DNA from: an uncultured Clostridia bacterium
Lineage (GTDB): Bacteria; Bacillota; Clostridia; Lachnospirales; CAMZNU01
Direction of reading: 5' to 3'
NCBI GenBank assembly: GCA_947313885.1
Contig: CAMZNU010000015.1
Coordinates: 1 to 64,000, forward strand
DNA: 64,000 nt
Shown here: one piece after another, positions 54,954 through 64,000 of the stretch
Position numbering within the stretch: the first letter of the stretch is position 1
Layout: each line of letters opens with the position of its first letter
The notes under the pieces: generated by a model
The model's database searches: none
What the model saw: only the letters and a program-made list of their open reading frames with translations
What the model was told of the DNA's origin: nothing
Position numbers and translations under genes: made by a program

Positions 54954-56249
54954 CTATACTCTATATTCAATATTAGATTTAACTATTTCGTCTCCATCTA
55001 AATATTCTCTCTCTTCTACTTCTTCTTCAATTTCCTTTATTATAGTCATTATTCTTTTTACACTTTTATTTTTCTCTTTAAAAAAATTATCCATATGTTT
55101 TTTATTTTCACTTTCTACTGATACTGATAATTCCGATATTTCTAGCCCTTTACTTTTTAATGTATCACTTAAATCGCTAAAGTTAGATTCTATTATTTCC
55201 TTAACTTTTTGACTTTCGGCCACAAATTCTGCTGATACTATACCATTTTGCGTTATTATTTTTAAAGTTATATCTCCTAATTCTTTTGGCGTAAGGTTTA
55301 TTTTCATTTCTGAATACTCGTTTTTTATTACTAAATCTATTTTCTCAATAACCTGAGTCATAACATTCTTTTCTTCTAATAACGTATACATACTTTTCGT
55401 TGTGTTATTAGTCTTCGTTGTTTTTATTGTCTCATCGTCGATTTTCACATTGTCTAAAATTGATATTTCTACCTCTTCTTTTAAAACAGTTCCTGATTCT
55501 TTCACAACATTATGCTTACTTTCTAAATCTTTTCCTTTATCACTTTCACTACCTTTATCTCTTCCTTCGTTATCTTCTGTGTCTAGTAAAGGAATTTCAA
55601 CCTCCATATTTTCTATATCTTTACTTCCAATTTCATTGTCTATACTTTCATTATTTTTTATACTAATACTTGCTATTTCTTTAACGTTATTTTCCATACC
55701 TTTGATTTCTGGTTCTCTATTCGATATTTCTATGCCTTTTACAATTTTGTCACTATTTATATCTATTTTATTTTCTGCTTCTGTTTTAACTTCCAATAGC
55801 TTCGAAAACTCGCTTAATAATTCTTTGCTCCCCTCTAGTGCTATTATGTCTACTTCATTTTCTAATCCAAATTCATTAACTAAAATCTCTTTTAATTCCT
55901 CTAATGTTATCCCATTTTCTAATGCGTATCTCTCGATTAATTGTTCAACTTCTACACCCGTATATTCACTTATTAATTCTAAAATATCCTGTTCTGTTTT
56001 TTTCACATCAACTATGTCTTCTTTATTTTTTATATCATTTCTCGATACTTTTACATGATCACTTTTGTTCGTTCTTTTTAATACTTTTTCTTTTCTTTTA
56101 AAGTTGATTTTATTCTCTTTATCATTTCTATTACTTATTCTATTTTTGAATTCATTAGTAAACTTACTTCCTTTAATTTCTTTTTTTCTCTCATTTCCTT
56201 TATACTGATTTGCCTCTTTTTTTATTGGGTCAAAATTAAATTCCATCAT
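54954..56249 (-). CDS. fliK: Flagellar hook-length control protein FliK
   Basis: About 431 residues. A long, charged, low-complexity N-terminal ruler region is followed by the Flg_hook domain (about 330-400) with MKINLTPKELGDITLKI and VKEIIESNFSDLSDTLKSKG. It measures hook length and triggers the FlhB switch. The frame reaches 56261, but AGGAGGTG lies before the ATG at 56249. Confidence 0.88.
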   Translation of the reverse strand: MMEFNFDPIKKEANQYKGNERKKEIKGSKFTNEFKNRISNRNDKENKINFKRKEKVLKRTNKSDHVKVSRNDIKNKEDIVDVKKTEQDILELISEYTGVEVEQLIERYALENGITLEELKEILVNEFGLENEVDIIALEGSKELLSEFSKLLEVKTEAENKIDINSDKIVKGIEISNREPEIKGMENNVKEIASISIKNNESIDNEIGSKDIENMEVEIPLLDTEDNEGRDKGSESDKGKDLESKHNVVKESGTVLKEEVEISILDNVKIDDETIKTTKTNNTTKSMYTLLEEKNVMTQVIEKIDLVIKNEYSEMKINLTPKELGDITLKIITQNGIVSAEFVAESQKVKEIIESNFSDLSDTLKSKGLEISELSVSVESENKKHMDNFFKEKNKSVKRIMTIIKEIEEEVEEREYLDGDEIVKSNIEYRV

Positions 56250-56271
56250 CTCTCTTCTCACCTCCTTTACA

Positions 56272-57054
56272 CTAATTTGTAGGCGTTAACCTTTTTAATA
56301 TAGTCGCTGAATTTTCTATCTTCATTGCTTCTAGCACTTCACTACTGGTTTTTATAGACAATTTGTTGACTATATTTATAACTAACTCCCGATCTGTATA
56401 CAATAATTCTTCTAAAATCCCCGCTGACACTTTAGGGTCCATATTTTCATATCTTGATATATACTTCTCCATCTCTTCTTGGTTTATTTTTTTTCCTATT
56501 AAGTTTTCATATATTTCTTTAGCCGTTTCTTCTTCTATACCTTTATAATATTTTAAATATTCTGTAGGTTCTAAATTACCAACTTCCATATCAAACTTTT
56601 TTTTATCTTCTACATATGTTAAGTAATTGTTTTCTAATTCTCTCAACTTATCTAATTCTAATAAATAATTTTCATTTGATTCATATAGTTTTTCTATATC
56701 GCTTTCTAAATTATCAATTGTTTTTAATAAAGCATCGTTTTCTATTAATAGTTCTCCACGACTTTTTTCCGCTCTTTCATTATCTATTTCTATAAATCTA
56801 TTCACGTATGGTATTTTACCCAGTGTTGGTCTTACTTTATCTCCAATCCCTAAAAAATTCGCTCTGAAAACAAAAAATGAGATCCCACCTGCTAAGATAA
56901 AGAATATAATAACTTTTATTGCTAGCCATTTTTTACTTCCCTTTTTCTCTTTCTTTTTTTGTCTCTTAAGCTCTTTTTTCTCTTCTTTGGTCATTTTTTC
57001 TTTTTTGTCTTCTATTTCATTCTCTGTCTTTTCTAATTCTTTTAACTTTGGCAT
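56272..57054 (-). CDS. MotE-like membrane protein with MgtE-N domain
   Basis: About 260 residues: Lys/Glu-rich N terminus, one membrane helix (WLAIKVIIFFILAGGISFFV), a coiled coil (LIENDALLKTIDNLESDIEK) and a C-terminal MgtE N-domain-like helical repeat (VSAGILEELLYTDRELVINI). This layout is called MotE in some bacteria and is usual between fliJ and fliK. GTG at 57063 lies in the ribosome site; the ATG at 57054 is preferred. Confidence 0.82.
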   Translation of the reverse strand: MPKLKELEKTENEIEDKKEKMTKEEKKELKRQKKKEKKGSKKWLAIKVIIFFILAGGISFFVFRANFLGIGDKVRPTLGKIPYVNRFIEIDNERAEKSRGELLIENDALLKTIDNLESDIEKLYESNENYLLELDKLRELENNYLTYVEDKKKFDMEVGNLEPTEYLKYYKGIEEETAKEIYENLIGKKINQEEMEKYISRYENMDPKVSAGILEELLYTDRELVINIVNKLSIKTSSEVLEAMKIENSATILKRLTPTN

Positions 57055-57059
57055 TAGTG

Positions 57060-57503
57060 TCACTCCTTAATGTTATACATGTAACTCACTACCTCGTCTG
57101 TATTTTTTTGCTCTTCCTTTTTTTCTTCTTTTAAATATCTCGCATACTCTTTTTCTTTTAACTTCTCTAAAATTTTTCGTTCTCTCGTTTTCTCTAATAA
57201 CTCCATTATTTTATTTTCTAATTCTTTTTCCTTTATCTTTGTTCTTTCCTCTTGAGCTTTTATTCTATTTTTCATAATATACATATATTCATTTGCTATT
57301 CTTAATTTTCTAATATTTAATTGGTTTTCCAATTCCTGTTTACCTTTTTCTAACTGCTCTATTATTTCTTTCTTTAACTTGAATTCTTTTTCTTTTTCTA
57401 ATTTTAATTCTTGACTCACTACACCTAACTCTATTTTTTTTACTTCCTCTAGTTTAATTCTTATTTCTAATAGTTTTTCTAATTTGTATTTAAATTTTTT
57501 CAT
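57060..57503 (-). CDS. fliJ: Flagellar export protein FliJ
   Basis: About 147 residues, almost entirely coiled coil, starting MKKFKYKLEKLLEIRIKLEE as is typical of FliJ. It is the central stalk that links the FliI ATPase to FlhA. The ATG at 57503 is better placed after TAGGTG than the GTG at 57509. Confidence 0.9.
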   Translation of the reverse strand: MKKFKYKLEKLLEIRIKLEEVKKIELGVVSQELKLEKEKEFKLKKEIIEQLEKGKQELENQLNIRKLRIANEYMYIMKNRIKAQEERTKIKEKELENKIMELLEKTRERKILEKLKEKEYARYLKEEKKEEQKNTDEVVSYMYNIKE

Positions 57504-57509
57504 ACTCAC

Positions 57510-58823
57510 CTATATATCCACTATGTTTTCCATTTCCTCTATAGTTGTGTTAAAGGCTACTTTATCCTTCGTGTCTTGCTTTAAAAAATTTAAAATTTTT
57601 TCATGGCTATCTATTGCCTCATCAACTTTAGAATTACTACCTTTTATATATGCACCTATATTTATCAAATCTTCAGACTCTTCATATTGTGCCATTAATT
57701 CCTTAATCCTATTAGATTTATTTTTATGACTTTCTTCTACTATATCTGTCATTACCCTTGACACACTCTCTAACACATCTATCGACGGATACTGATTTCT
57801 GTTTGCAATTTTACGGCTTAAAATAATATGTCCATCTAATATCCCTCTTACCATATCTGTAATAGGTTCATTTAAGTCATCGCCATCTACTAACACATTA
57901 TACAGACCCGTTATTGATCCTTTATCAGACATTCCTGCCCTTTCTAGCAACTTAGGCATGTTTGCAAATACGGACGGTGTATATCCTCTTGTAACTGGTG
58001 GCTCTCCTATCGCTAACCCTATTTCTCTTTGTGCCATCGCATACCTTGTTAAAGAATCCATTAACAATAAAACATCTTTTCCTAAACTTCTAAAGTATTC
58101 CGCTATAGCTGTTGCAACTTCTGCTGCCTTTAAACGCACCAATGCTGGCTCGTCTGAAGTAGCTACTATCAATATGGAGCGTTCTAATCCTTTTTCACCT
58201 AAGTCTTTTTCTATAAATTCTTTTACTTCACGTCCTCTTTCACCTATCAATGCTATTACATTTATATCCGATTCTGCATTTCTTGATAGCATTCCTAATA
58301 ACGTACTCTTACCTACTCCTGATCCTGCAAATATGCCTACCCTTTGTCCTTTTCCTATTGTTAATAATCCATCTATTGCTTTTACGCCTAATGGCATAAC
58401 TTCTGTTATTCGCTTTCTACTCAATGCTTTAGGTGGTACACCTTTCACTTCTACCTCTTCTGACTCTCCTATATCACCTATTTCATCTATAAACTCTCCT
58501 AGACCATTTAAAACTCTTCCTAGCATTTCCTCTGATACATTAACTTTCAATGAACTATTTGTAGATTCTACTATGCTTCCTGGTCCAATACCTTCCATAG
58601 TTCCTAGCGGCATCAATAATATATTGTTGTTTTTAAATCCAACAACTTCACTTTTTACAACCTTATCATTAGCTACAGATTTTATGTTGCACATGTCTCC
58701 AATGCTAACATCTGGACCCACTGACTCTATAGTTAAACCAACAATTTGCGAAACTCTACCTAACTTTTTTACAGGTATATTTTTACCTACATCCTTATAT
58801 TTCTCTAAGTTTAACTGTATCAT
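57510..58823 (-). CDS. fliI: Flagellar export ATPase FliI
   Basis: A 437-residue F1-like ATPase. The P-loop GIFAGSGVGKSTLLGML is near 165 and Walker B LLLMDSLTRYAMAQREIGLA near 245, with the family block GEPPVTRGYTPSVFANMPKL. It unfolds and feeds export substrates. It starts 8 bases after fliH. Confidence 0.96.
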   Translation of the reverse strand: MIQLNLEKYKDVGKNIPVKKLGRVSQIVGLTIESVGPDVSIGDMCNIKSVANDKVVKSEVVGFKNNNILLMPLGTMEGIGPGSIVESTNSSLKVNVSEEMLGRVLNGLGEFIDEIGDIGESEEVEVKGVPPKALSRKRITEVMPLGVKAIDGLLTIGKGQRVGIFAGSGVGKSTLLGMLSRNAESDINVIALIGERGREVKEFIEKDLGEKGLERSILIVATSDEPALVRLKAAEVATAIAEYFRSLGKDVLLLMDSLTRYAMAQREIGLAIGEPPVTRGYTPSVFANMPKLLERAGMSDKGSITGLYNVLVDGDDLNEPITDMVRGILDGHIILSRKIANRNQYPSIDVLESVSRVMTDIVEESHKNKSNRIKELMAQYEESEDLINIGAYIKGSNSKVDEAIDSHEKILNFLKQDTKDKVAFNTTIEEMENIVDI

Positions 58824-58830
58824 TTTTCAC

Positions 58831-59607
58831 CTATTTAACTTTATTATTCAATAATAAATCTACATTGGCTCTTAAAGTTTTCATTTTATCTTCTAACGAG
58901 CATTTTACATATCCTAATTCTGTTTCGATTAAAGCTTCATTTTTAATAATTCCCTTATCCTTTACTAATGTAATTTTTTTATCACTACCTACTATTGCTT
59001 TTAATTGTTCCTCATACTCTTTTATTAAATCGTAATCTTTATCGTTAACTTTTACTGTTACTTCTTCTAATATAGTTGTATTGCCCAATCCCTCTTTTAG
59101 TATTTCAAGTATTATTTTTTCATCATATTTAATAGTCGTTTTTAACATGTCATTATTTATTTCCATTATTAAATCCAACATTTCTTTTTCAATACTTTCT
59201 ATAGTTTCTTTTCGTTCTTCTTTGCTTTTCCTTAATTCCTCAGAAGCTTCTTTTATTAATTCTTCAGCTTCTTTTCTACTATCTTCGTAACCTTTTTCTT
59301 TACCTTCTTTACATCCATTCTCATAACCTTCATCATAACCCTCTTGCCTTGCTTCTTCTAATACTCTTTTTTTCTCTTCTCTAGATTCCTCTAGTATTTT
59401 TTCTCTTTCTTTCTCTGCATCTTCTAACATTTTTTTTATTTGTGCTTGTATTTCTTGCTTCGATTCTTCTTTTTTATCCTCTTTCTTTTCTTCCTCTATC
59501 ACGTTTTTTTCTTCTGTTTTTACATTAAATTTAATTTTTTCACTTTTTATCAATACTCTATTATCACTGTCTATTGTAACTTTAGAGGCTTTATATATTC
59601 TAGACAA
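58831..59607 (-). CDS. fliH: Flagellar assembly protein FliH
   Basis: A 258-residue regulator of FliI. A long charged coiled coil contains the glycine-spaced FliH pattern GYDEGYENGCKEGKEKGYED near 105, followed by a C-terminal domain (TVKVNDKDYDLIKEYEEQLK). It begins at TTG after GGAGATGAG and overlaps fliG by 8 bases. Confidence 0.9.
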   Translation of the reverse strand: MSRIYKASKVTIDSDNRVLIKSEKIKFNVKTEEKNVIEEEKKEDKKEESKQEIQAQIKKMLEDAEKEREKILEESREEKKRVLEEARQEGYDEGYENGCKEGKEKGYEDSRKEAEELIKEASEELRKSKEERKETIESIEKEMLDLIMEINNDMLKTTIKYDEKIILEILKEGLGNTTILEEVTVKVNDKDYDLIKEYEEQLKAIVGSDKKITLVKDKGIIKNEALIETELGYVKCSLEDKMKTLRANVDLLLNNKVK

Positions 59608-60613
59608 TTAACTCATCTCCTCCACCTCTTGACACGATAATCTCACCTGTTTCTTGTAGTCTTCTTATTATGCTAACTATTTTTTGTTGCGCTTCTTCTA
59701 CATCTGTTTTTCTTACAGGTCCCATAAACTCCATATCTTCTCTTATCATAGAGCCTAAACGTTTTGATAGATTGCCAAATATTAATTCTTGTACATCCGT
59801 ACTTGAACCTTTTAGTGCAATTGCTAACTCTTTATTATCTATATCTTGTCTAAATATAGTTTGTACCGCTCTATTGTCTAAGCTTAATATATCTTCAAAT
59901 ACAAACATTTTCTTTCTAATTTGATCTGATAACTCTGTATCGTCTTCCTCTAATGTCTCCATAATATTTTTCTCTGTTGTTCTATTAACTGTATTTAATA
60001 TTTCTACAACTGAATCTATTCCACCAACATTTGCAATTTTTTCTGTTGTTAATGCTGATATTTTTTTCTCTAATATTATTTCTATTTCTTTTATAATATC
60101 TGGCGATGTACTATCCATTATTGCTATCCTCTTTGTAATATCTGCCTGTTTCTCCATTGATAGCGATGATAAAATCTCTCCCGCTTTCTCTGGCTCTAGA
60201 TATGACAATATTAATGCTATAGTTTGATTATGCTCGCCTTGTATAAAGTTTATTATTTGTCTTCCATCTGTATTTCTTATGAAATCAAATGGTCGCACTT
60301 GCAACTGTGCTGTTAAGCTTCCTATTATTTCAAAAGCTTTTGATTCTCCTAAAGCTTTCTCTAATATACTTTTAGCATAACCTATTCCACCTTCTGTTAT
60401 AAACTCTTGCGCTATACATATATTATAAAATTCTTCTATTACTGCTTCTTTAGTCTCTGGTAATATAGTTGATAAATTTGAAATTTCTAACGTTAGCAAC
60501 TCTATCTCATCTTCTTTTAAATATTTAAAAATTTCCGCCGCTTTCTCTGGTCCTAATGCTACCAATAAAATAGCCGCTTTCTCTCGTCCTAACAATTCAA
60601 GTTCTACACCCAT
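59600..60613 (-). CDS. fliG: Flagellar motor switch protein FliG
   Basis: A 337-residue rotor protein. The N-terminal domain has LLGREKAAILLVALGPEKAA, and the middle carries the EHNQTIALILSYLEPEKAGE armadillo block. The C-terminal torque helix contains DDTELSDQIRKKMFVFEDIL with charged residues facing MotA. It joins FliF to FliM. Confidence 0.96.
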   Translation of the reverse strand: MGVELELLGREKAAILLVALGPEKAAEIFKYLKEDEIELLTLEISNLSTILPETKEAVIEEFYNICIAQEFITEGGIGYAKSILEKALGESKAFEIIGSLTAQLQVRPFDFIRNTDGRQIINFIQGEHNQTIALILSYLEPEKAGEILSSLSMEKQADITKRIAIMDSTSPDIIKEIEIILEKKISALTTEKIANVGGIDSVVEILNTVNRTTEKNIMETLEEDDTELSDQIRKKMFVFEDILSLDNRAVQTIFRQDIDNKELAIALKGSSTDVQELIFGNLSKRLGSMIREDMEFMGPVRKTDVEEAQQKIVSIIRRLQETGEIIVSRGGGDELIV

Positions 60614-60617
60614 ATTA

Positions 60618-62216
60618 TCACTCCCACTCTTGATTTAACCAATTTCTTAACAGCTGTGCAGCCATCTCTGGCTTTTCTAATACAAACTTTCCAACTTGTG
60701 CTTTTATTTCGTCTTCTTCTTTTAATGGTATTTCGCCTATTTTGCTATCTTCTTCTATTTGTGAGCTAATTAATAAGTCTTCTACTGATAACTCCGGCTC
60801 AACTTCTTCTATTATATCCATCTTCGTATTTCTAACGAACAATAATCCTAACAATAATATTAGTATGGCTAATACTACAAATATTATTATTTCTTGAATA
60901 TTTATAGGAGTTTTTACATTATCTTGGAATAGAGGAACTGTATATCCTACTACCCTTACATTCTCAACCCCTGCTGCATTTTCTATACCTAACACAGTGG
61001 CTTCATCTACTTCAAATGTTTCCGCTGGGTTTATAGTATCTTTGTACTCTTCCCAACTCATACCGTTTAATAAATCATTCTTCTCTAAATATTTTTGATT
61101 TAAAATTTTATTTCGCGTTAAAAATACAGTTACTGACGATTTACTCGCATCTATTAGTCCTGGTGTTACTTTCTCAAACGTTTCTAATTCATTTAACTTA
61201 TACTCTGTTTCTGATAACTCCGTACTCCCCGATGATTGTCCAGAACCTCCCATCGTATAATTTATAACTTCATTATTTGCTTTTGCCCCTGGTTCTAATC
61301 CTGCACCGCTATTTTCAACCTCACTGCTTTCTAATTTTTGACTACTAATTAAGCCAGATGCATTTCCTTGCATCGGTGCCGTTACTGTACTAGATATTCT
61401 TTCTACTTCATCCCAATCAAACACCAAATTAGTCGATACAGTTACCCCATCATAAAGATTCTTTAAATGCGCATTTATATCGTTTATTATCTGGTTTCTT
61501 TTCATTAATTCATGTTCTAAATTTTTCCCCGACACTGTTGTCTCAAAAGAACCTGAATATATGAAGTTACCATTTTGATCTATTATTTCTATGTTTTCTT
61601 GTTCTAGTCCTAATACACTTCTTTGAATTAATCTAGCTACTGCATTCGCTTGTGTCGTGCTTAGTTCCCTGCTAGTTGTTAATACTGCTGATGCTGTAGC
61701 TTTATCATCTGATTCAAATATATAATTATTTGAATTTGGAATATCTAAGGTTATTATTGCATTTTCTACACCTTCTATCGTTAATAACGCTTTTCTTAAT
61801 TTACTCTCCTGTGCTTCTATTAACGCTTGCCTTCTAAAACTTTGTGTTGTTCCCATTCCCGTTAAGTTTAGTGCATCTTCGAATGTGAAGTCTTTCGAAT
61901 CTATCGATACATTTTGTGCAATTGCTAACTGCGCTTGCATATAATCAGATTCTTTTACCGTTATCCCCTTAGACCCATTTATTAATTTATATTTTATGCC
62001 AACATTGTCTAATGAATTCTTCGTTTCTATTATCGTTCCAAACTCTTGGTTATCTATTAGTGTTACAACACTTGGCTTTGATATCATATATATAAATATT
62101 ATTAATGTCGCAATAACCAGTGTCGTAGCTATTATCACTTTTTGTTTTTGCTCTTTTTCTAATTCTTCCCACTTATCCTTTATTACCATAAAACGTTTCT
62201 TTATCTTCTGTTGCAC
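60618..62216 (-). CDS. fliF: Flagellar MS-ring protein FliF
   Basis: A 532-residue membrane ring protein with two membrane helices (about 25-44 and 435-455), between which lie YscJ-type ring domains (LTGMGTTQSFRRQALIEAQE, VIDQ-like EIIDQNGNFIYSG). The C terminus (EKPEMAAQLLRNWLNQE) binds FliG. Translation starts at GTG after AGAGGTG. Confidence 0.95.
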   Translation of the reverse strand: MQQKIKKRFMVIKDKWEELEKEQKQKVIIATTLVIATLIIFIYMISKPSVVTLIDNQEFGTIIETKNSLDNVGIKYKLINGSKGITVKESDYMQAQLAIAQNVSIDSKDFTFEDALNLTGMGTTQSFRRQALIEAQESKLRKALLTIEGVENAIITLDIPNSNNYIFESDDKATASAVLTTSRELSTTQANAVARLIQRSVLGLEQENIEIIDQNGNFIYSGSFETTVSGKNLEHELMKRNQIINDINAHLKNLYDGVTVSTNLVFDWDEVERISSTVTAPMQGNASGLISSQKLESSEVENSGAGLEPGAKANNEVINYTMGGSGQSSGSTELSETEYKLNELETFEKVTPGLIDASKSSVTVFLTRNKILNQKYLEKNDLLNGMSWEEYKDTINPAETFEVDEATVLGIENAAGVENVRVVGYTVPLFQDNVKTPINIQEIIIFVVLAILILLLGLLFVRNTKMDIIEEVEPELSVEDLLISSQIEEDSKIGEIPLKEEDEIKAQVGKFVLEKPEMAAQLLRNWLNQEWE

Positions 62217-62254
62217 ATTTTCACCTCTTTCTCCTTATTCACATACTTTTCAGT

Positions 62255-62575
62255 TTATACTTGTATTTGCATAATTTGTTTATAAACTTCTACCATCCTA
62301 TTCGTAACTTGTACTGTGAAATTTAAAGATGATAATGCCGATTCTTGTGCCATTATTACCCCTAACACATTATCCGTTTTTCCAGTAACAAAATCCATTT
62401 GTGCTTTGTTTGATTCAAATTGTTTCTCATTTACCTCGTCATACAGGTTTATACTCGCTTTGTAGATATCCTCAAAGAAAACTCCAGATGTCTTATCTTT
62501 ATTTAACTTACTTTCGCTAATATTTACCTCTTTATTAGTGTCAAATATTTTGATCAAACTATTATTTACTTCCAT
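62255..62575 (-). CDS. fliE: Flagellar MS-ring/rod adapter FliE
   Basis: A 106-residue protein with SGVFFEDIYKASINLYDEVN and a C-terminal helix ALSSLNFTVQVTNRMVEVYK typical of FliE. It connects the MS ring to the proximal rod. GGGGGATGAG precedes the start. Confidence 0.94.
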   Translation of the reverse strand: MEVNNSLIKIFDTNKEVNISESKLNKDKTSGVFFEDIYKASINLYDEVNEKQFESNKAQMDFVTGKTDNVLGVIMAQESALSSLNFTVQVTNRMVEVYKQIMQIQV

Positions 62576-62590
62576 TTTTTCTCATCCCCC

Positions 62591-63037
62591 TTAATTACCT
62601 ATCTCAAATGTCTTTGCTACCATACCTTTTGTAGTATTCATTGCTGTTATGTTGGCTTCATATGATCTGCTTGCTGATATCATGTTTACCATTTCCTCAA
62701 CTATATTAACATTTGGCATCTCAACATATCCATCTTTGTCAGCATCTGGATGGGATGGATCATATTTTAATGTCCCCTGTGAATTATCTACGCTTATGTC
62801 TGTTACTCGGACTCCCGCACCTACACCACCATTTAAATCCAACTCTCTAGTGAAATAATTTGAAAAAGGCTTCTTTTTTTCCATTGCCTCGAATAATACT
62901 GTTTTTCTCTTATACGGTGTACCATTTTCCGTTCTTGTCGTGTTTACATTTGCTATGTTTTCACTTATAACATCCATTCTTAGTGTTTGTGCTGTTAATG
63001 CCGTCGCACTTGTGTTTATCGCATTTAAAAAAGACAT
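62591..63037 (-). CDS. flgC: Flagellar proximal rod protein FlgC
   Basis: A 148-residue rod protein with the N-terminal ALTAQTLRMDVISENIANVN motif and C-terminal PNVNIVEEMVNMISASRSYE and ANITAMNTTKGM. Normal length. Confidence 0.95.
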   Translation of the reverse strand: MSFLNAINTSATALTAQTLRMDVISENIANVNTTRTENGTPYKRKTVLFEAMEKKKPFSNYFTRELDLNGGVGAGVRVTDISVDNSQGTLKYDPSHPDADKDGYVEMPNVNIVEEMVNMISASRSYEANITAMNTTKGMVAKTFEIGN

Positions 63038-63046
63038 CTTATCCTC

Positions 63047-63412
63047 CTACTTATTTAAAACTAAATTTATTTTCTTAATATTATTTGATACGCTACTTAT
63101 CAACATGTCATATCTTACTGCATTTTTATAAAGTTCTACCATTTCTGTATTTATATCTACGCCATTTCCATCTAATCTATATCTCGGTGGAGAACTTTTT
63201 ACCGTTGGAACTATTTTTCTTACGTCTATTACTCCACTTGTTTTTGACGCTTCCATCTCCTTAGCTAACTTACTCTCAAATATTACTGATTTTCTTTGAT
63301 AGTCTGGAGTATCTGCATTAGCTATATTGTCCTGTATTATGTTGTTTTTAATTACAGATGCCTGTAATCCTTTTTCAAGTACTGAGTTTATAGAGTACAT
63401 TCTGTTTAGCAT
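63047..63412 (-). CDS. flgB: Flagellar proximal rod protein FlgB
   Basis: A 121-residue rod protein with ASVIKNNIIQDNIANADTPD and GNGVDINTEMVELYKNAVRY. It is the first gene of the operon. AGAAAGGA precedes the start. No clear promoter lies in the 45 bases before it, so transcription may begin inside or upstream of the preceding gene. Confidence 0.94.
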   Translation of the reverse strand: MLNRMYSINSVLEKGLQASVIKNNIIQDNIANADTPDYQRKSVIFESKLAKEMEASKTSGVIDVRKIVPTVKSSPPRYRLDGNGVDINTEMVELYKNAVRYDMLISSVSNNIKKINLVLNK

Positions 63413-63457
63413 ATTTTTTTCCTTTCTTCGTAAATATTATTATTTTTTTGTCTTTTA

Positions 63458-64000
63458 TTATTTTTTCTCGGCGTTACTAAATGTATATTTAAATACTTTT
63501 TTATTTCCTAATATATTTTTCCTGATATAACCTTTTATTTCATCAACTCCTATATTGTCTTCATACATGATTTTTTCATTGTACAGTAATATCTCAGCGC
63601 TAATTCTATTAAATTCCCATTCTATATTTAGCCTTTTGTTTCTATTACTTTTTATTTCTATTAATGCTTTTTTTATTGCAACTTCTAAATTTTTCATATT
63701 ATACACTTCTTTAAATGAATTTTTAAATATTTCATATGTTTCACTCACATTTGGGTCTTCTTTACTATAAAGCAGTAGCTCGTTAGGATATATTTTATAT
63801 CCACAACTATATGCTCCATTCTTATTTCTTATATCTCTATTTAAAATATGATTTTTTATTATTGTTCCTATTATTTCAATGTATATGTACTTAAATTCTT
63901 TTTTTATTTCTATATAATAATTATTGTAGTTAATCTCTTTTTTTATTATCGGTACTTTGCACCCTCCTGTGTACGTTTTTTGACTGTTTGGTTTGCCTTT
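63458..64000 (-). CDS. Unidentified gene upstream of flgB (C-terminal part, cut by window edge)
   Basis: The minus-strand frame is open from the edge (base 64000) to the stop at 63458, about 180 residues. The visible part begins KGKPNSQKTYTGGCKVPII and includes YSCGYKIYPNELLLYS and VYNMKNLEVAIKKALIEI. It is predicted soluble and charged. A GTG at 63748 could start a shorter frame, but it lacks a ribosome site. I do not recognise the family; codY, topA or comM would be expected here in many Clostridia, and it matches none of them. Confidence 0.55.
   Translation of the reverse strand, partial: KGKPNSQKTYTGGCKVPIIKKEINYNNYYIEIKKEFKYIYIEIIGTIIKNHILNRDIRNKNGAYSCGYKIYPNELLLYSKEDPNVSETYEIFKNSFKEVYNMKNLEVAIKKALIEIKSNRNKRLNIEWEFNRISAEILLYNEKIMYEDNIGVDEIKGYIRKNILGNKKVFKYTFSNAEKK

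Noticed and set aside
63458-63748. A complete 96-residue gene starting at GTG 63748
   Set aside because: The same frame stays open to the window edge and there is no ribosome site before the GTG, so it is the C-terminal part of a longer gene.

Overview
The window comes from a very AT-rich, anaerobic, endospore-forming, flagellated Firmicute of the Clostridia type. The evidence is the complete spoIIIA operon (spoIIIAA to spoIIIAH), MurT/GatD, an ANTAR-regulated ethanolamine (eut) locus of the Enterococcus/Clostridium layout, and a fla/che operon in clostridial order (flgB to flhG, then sigD and fapA). I cannot assign a genus. Most genes lie on the minus strand. Plus-strand exceptions are two MATE transporters, one tRNA-Gly, murA and one unknown protein.

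Region by region. (1) 1-4.8 kb: the 5' part of an ethanolamine-utilisation operon read leftwards: eutS, eutP, eutV, eutW, a hairpin/terminator, eutA, then eutB cut by the window edge. The ANTAR loop before eutA suggests that EutV controls eutAB by antitermination. (2) 5.3-10.0 kb: a sodium-dependent transporter, then mltG-trmR-trhP, a conserved Firmicute cluster combining cell-wall glycan cleavage with wobble-uridine tRNA modification. (3) 10.1-14.1 kb: a ChvE-MmsA-MmsB type monosaccharide ABC transporter, followed by about 0.9 kb of decayed DNA. (4) 15-20.8 kb: murT-gatD (lipid II amidation) with a tandemly duplicated start region, two paralogous MATE pumps and tRNA-Gly(UCC). (5) 20.8-27.7 kb: the sporulation spoIIIA operon, unusually rich in duplications. 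It has one intact spoIIIAG-spoIIIAH pair, a decayed spoIIIAG fragment, a second spoIIIAH, a third degenerate spoIIIAH, and three 55-bp repeats that each copy the translation start of spoIIIAF. (6) 27.8-33.8 kb: murA, a radical SAM/SPASM protein with a non-AUG start, an HD-GYP protein, an FMN-binding lipoprotein, an unknown 373-residue protein and a two-OB-fold SSB-like protein. (7) 33.9-63.4 kb: a nearly gapless motility operon of more than 30 genes: rod, hook, basal body, export ATPase, stator, switch, export gate, FlhF/FlhG, PilZ protein, sigma-28 and FapA, ending in several small poorly characterised proteins. (8) 63.46-64 kb: the C-terminal part of an unidentified gene upstream of flgB.

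I found no CRISPR array, prophage or intact insertion sequence, and no obviously new defence or biosynthetic system. The most unusual material is local duplication: the spoIIIAG/AH array, the reiterated spoIIIAF start, the murT start duplication, and an 11-unit heptad repeat embedded in a PilZ domain.
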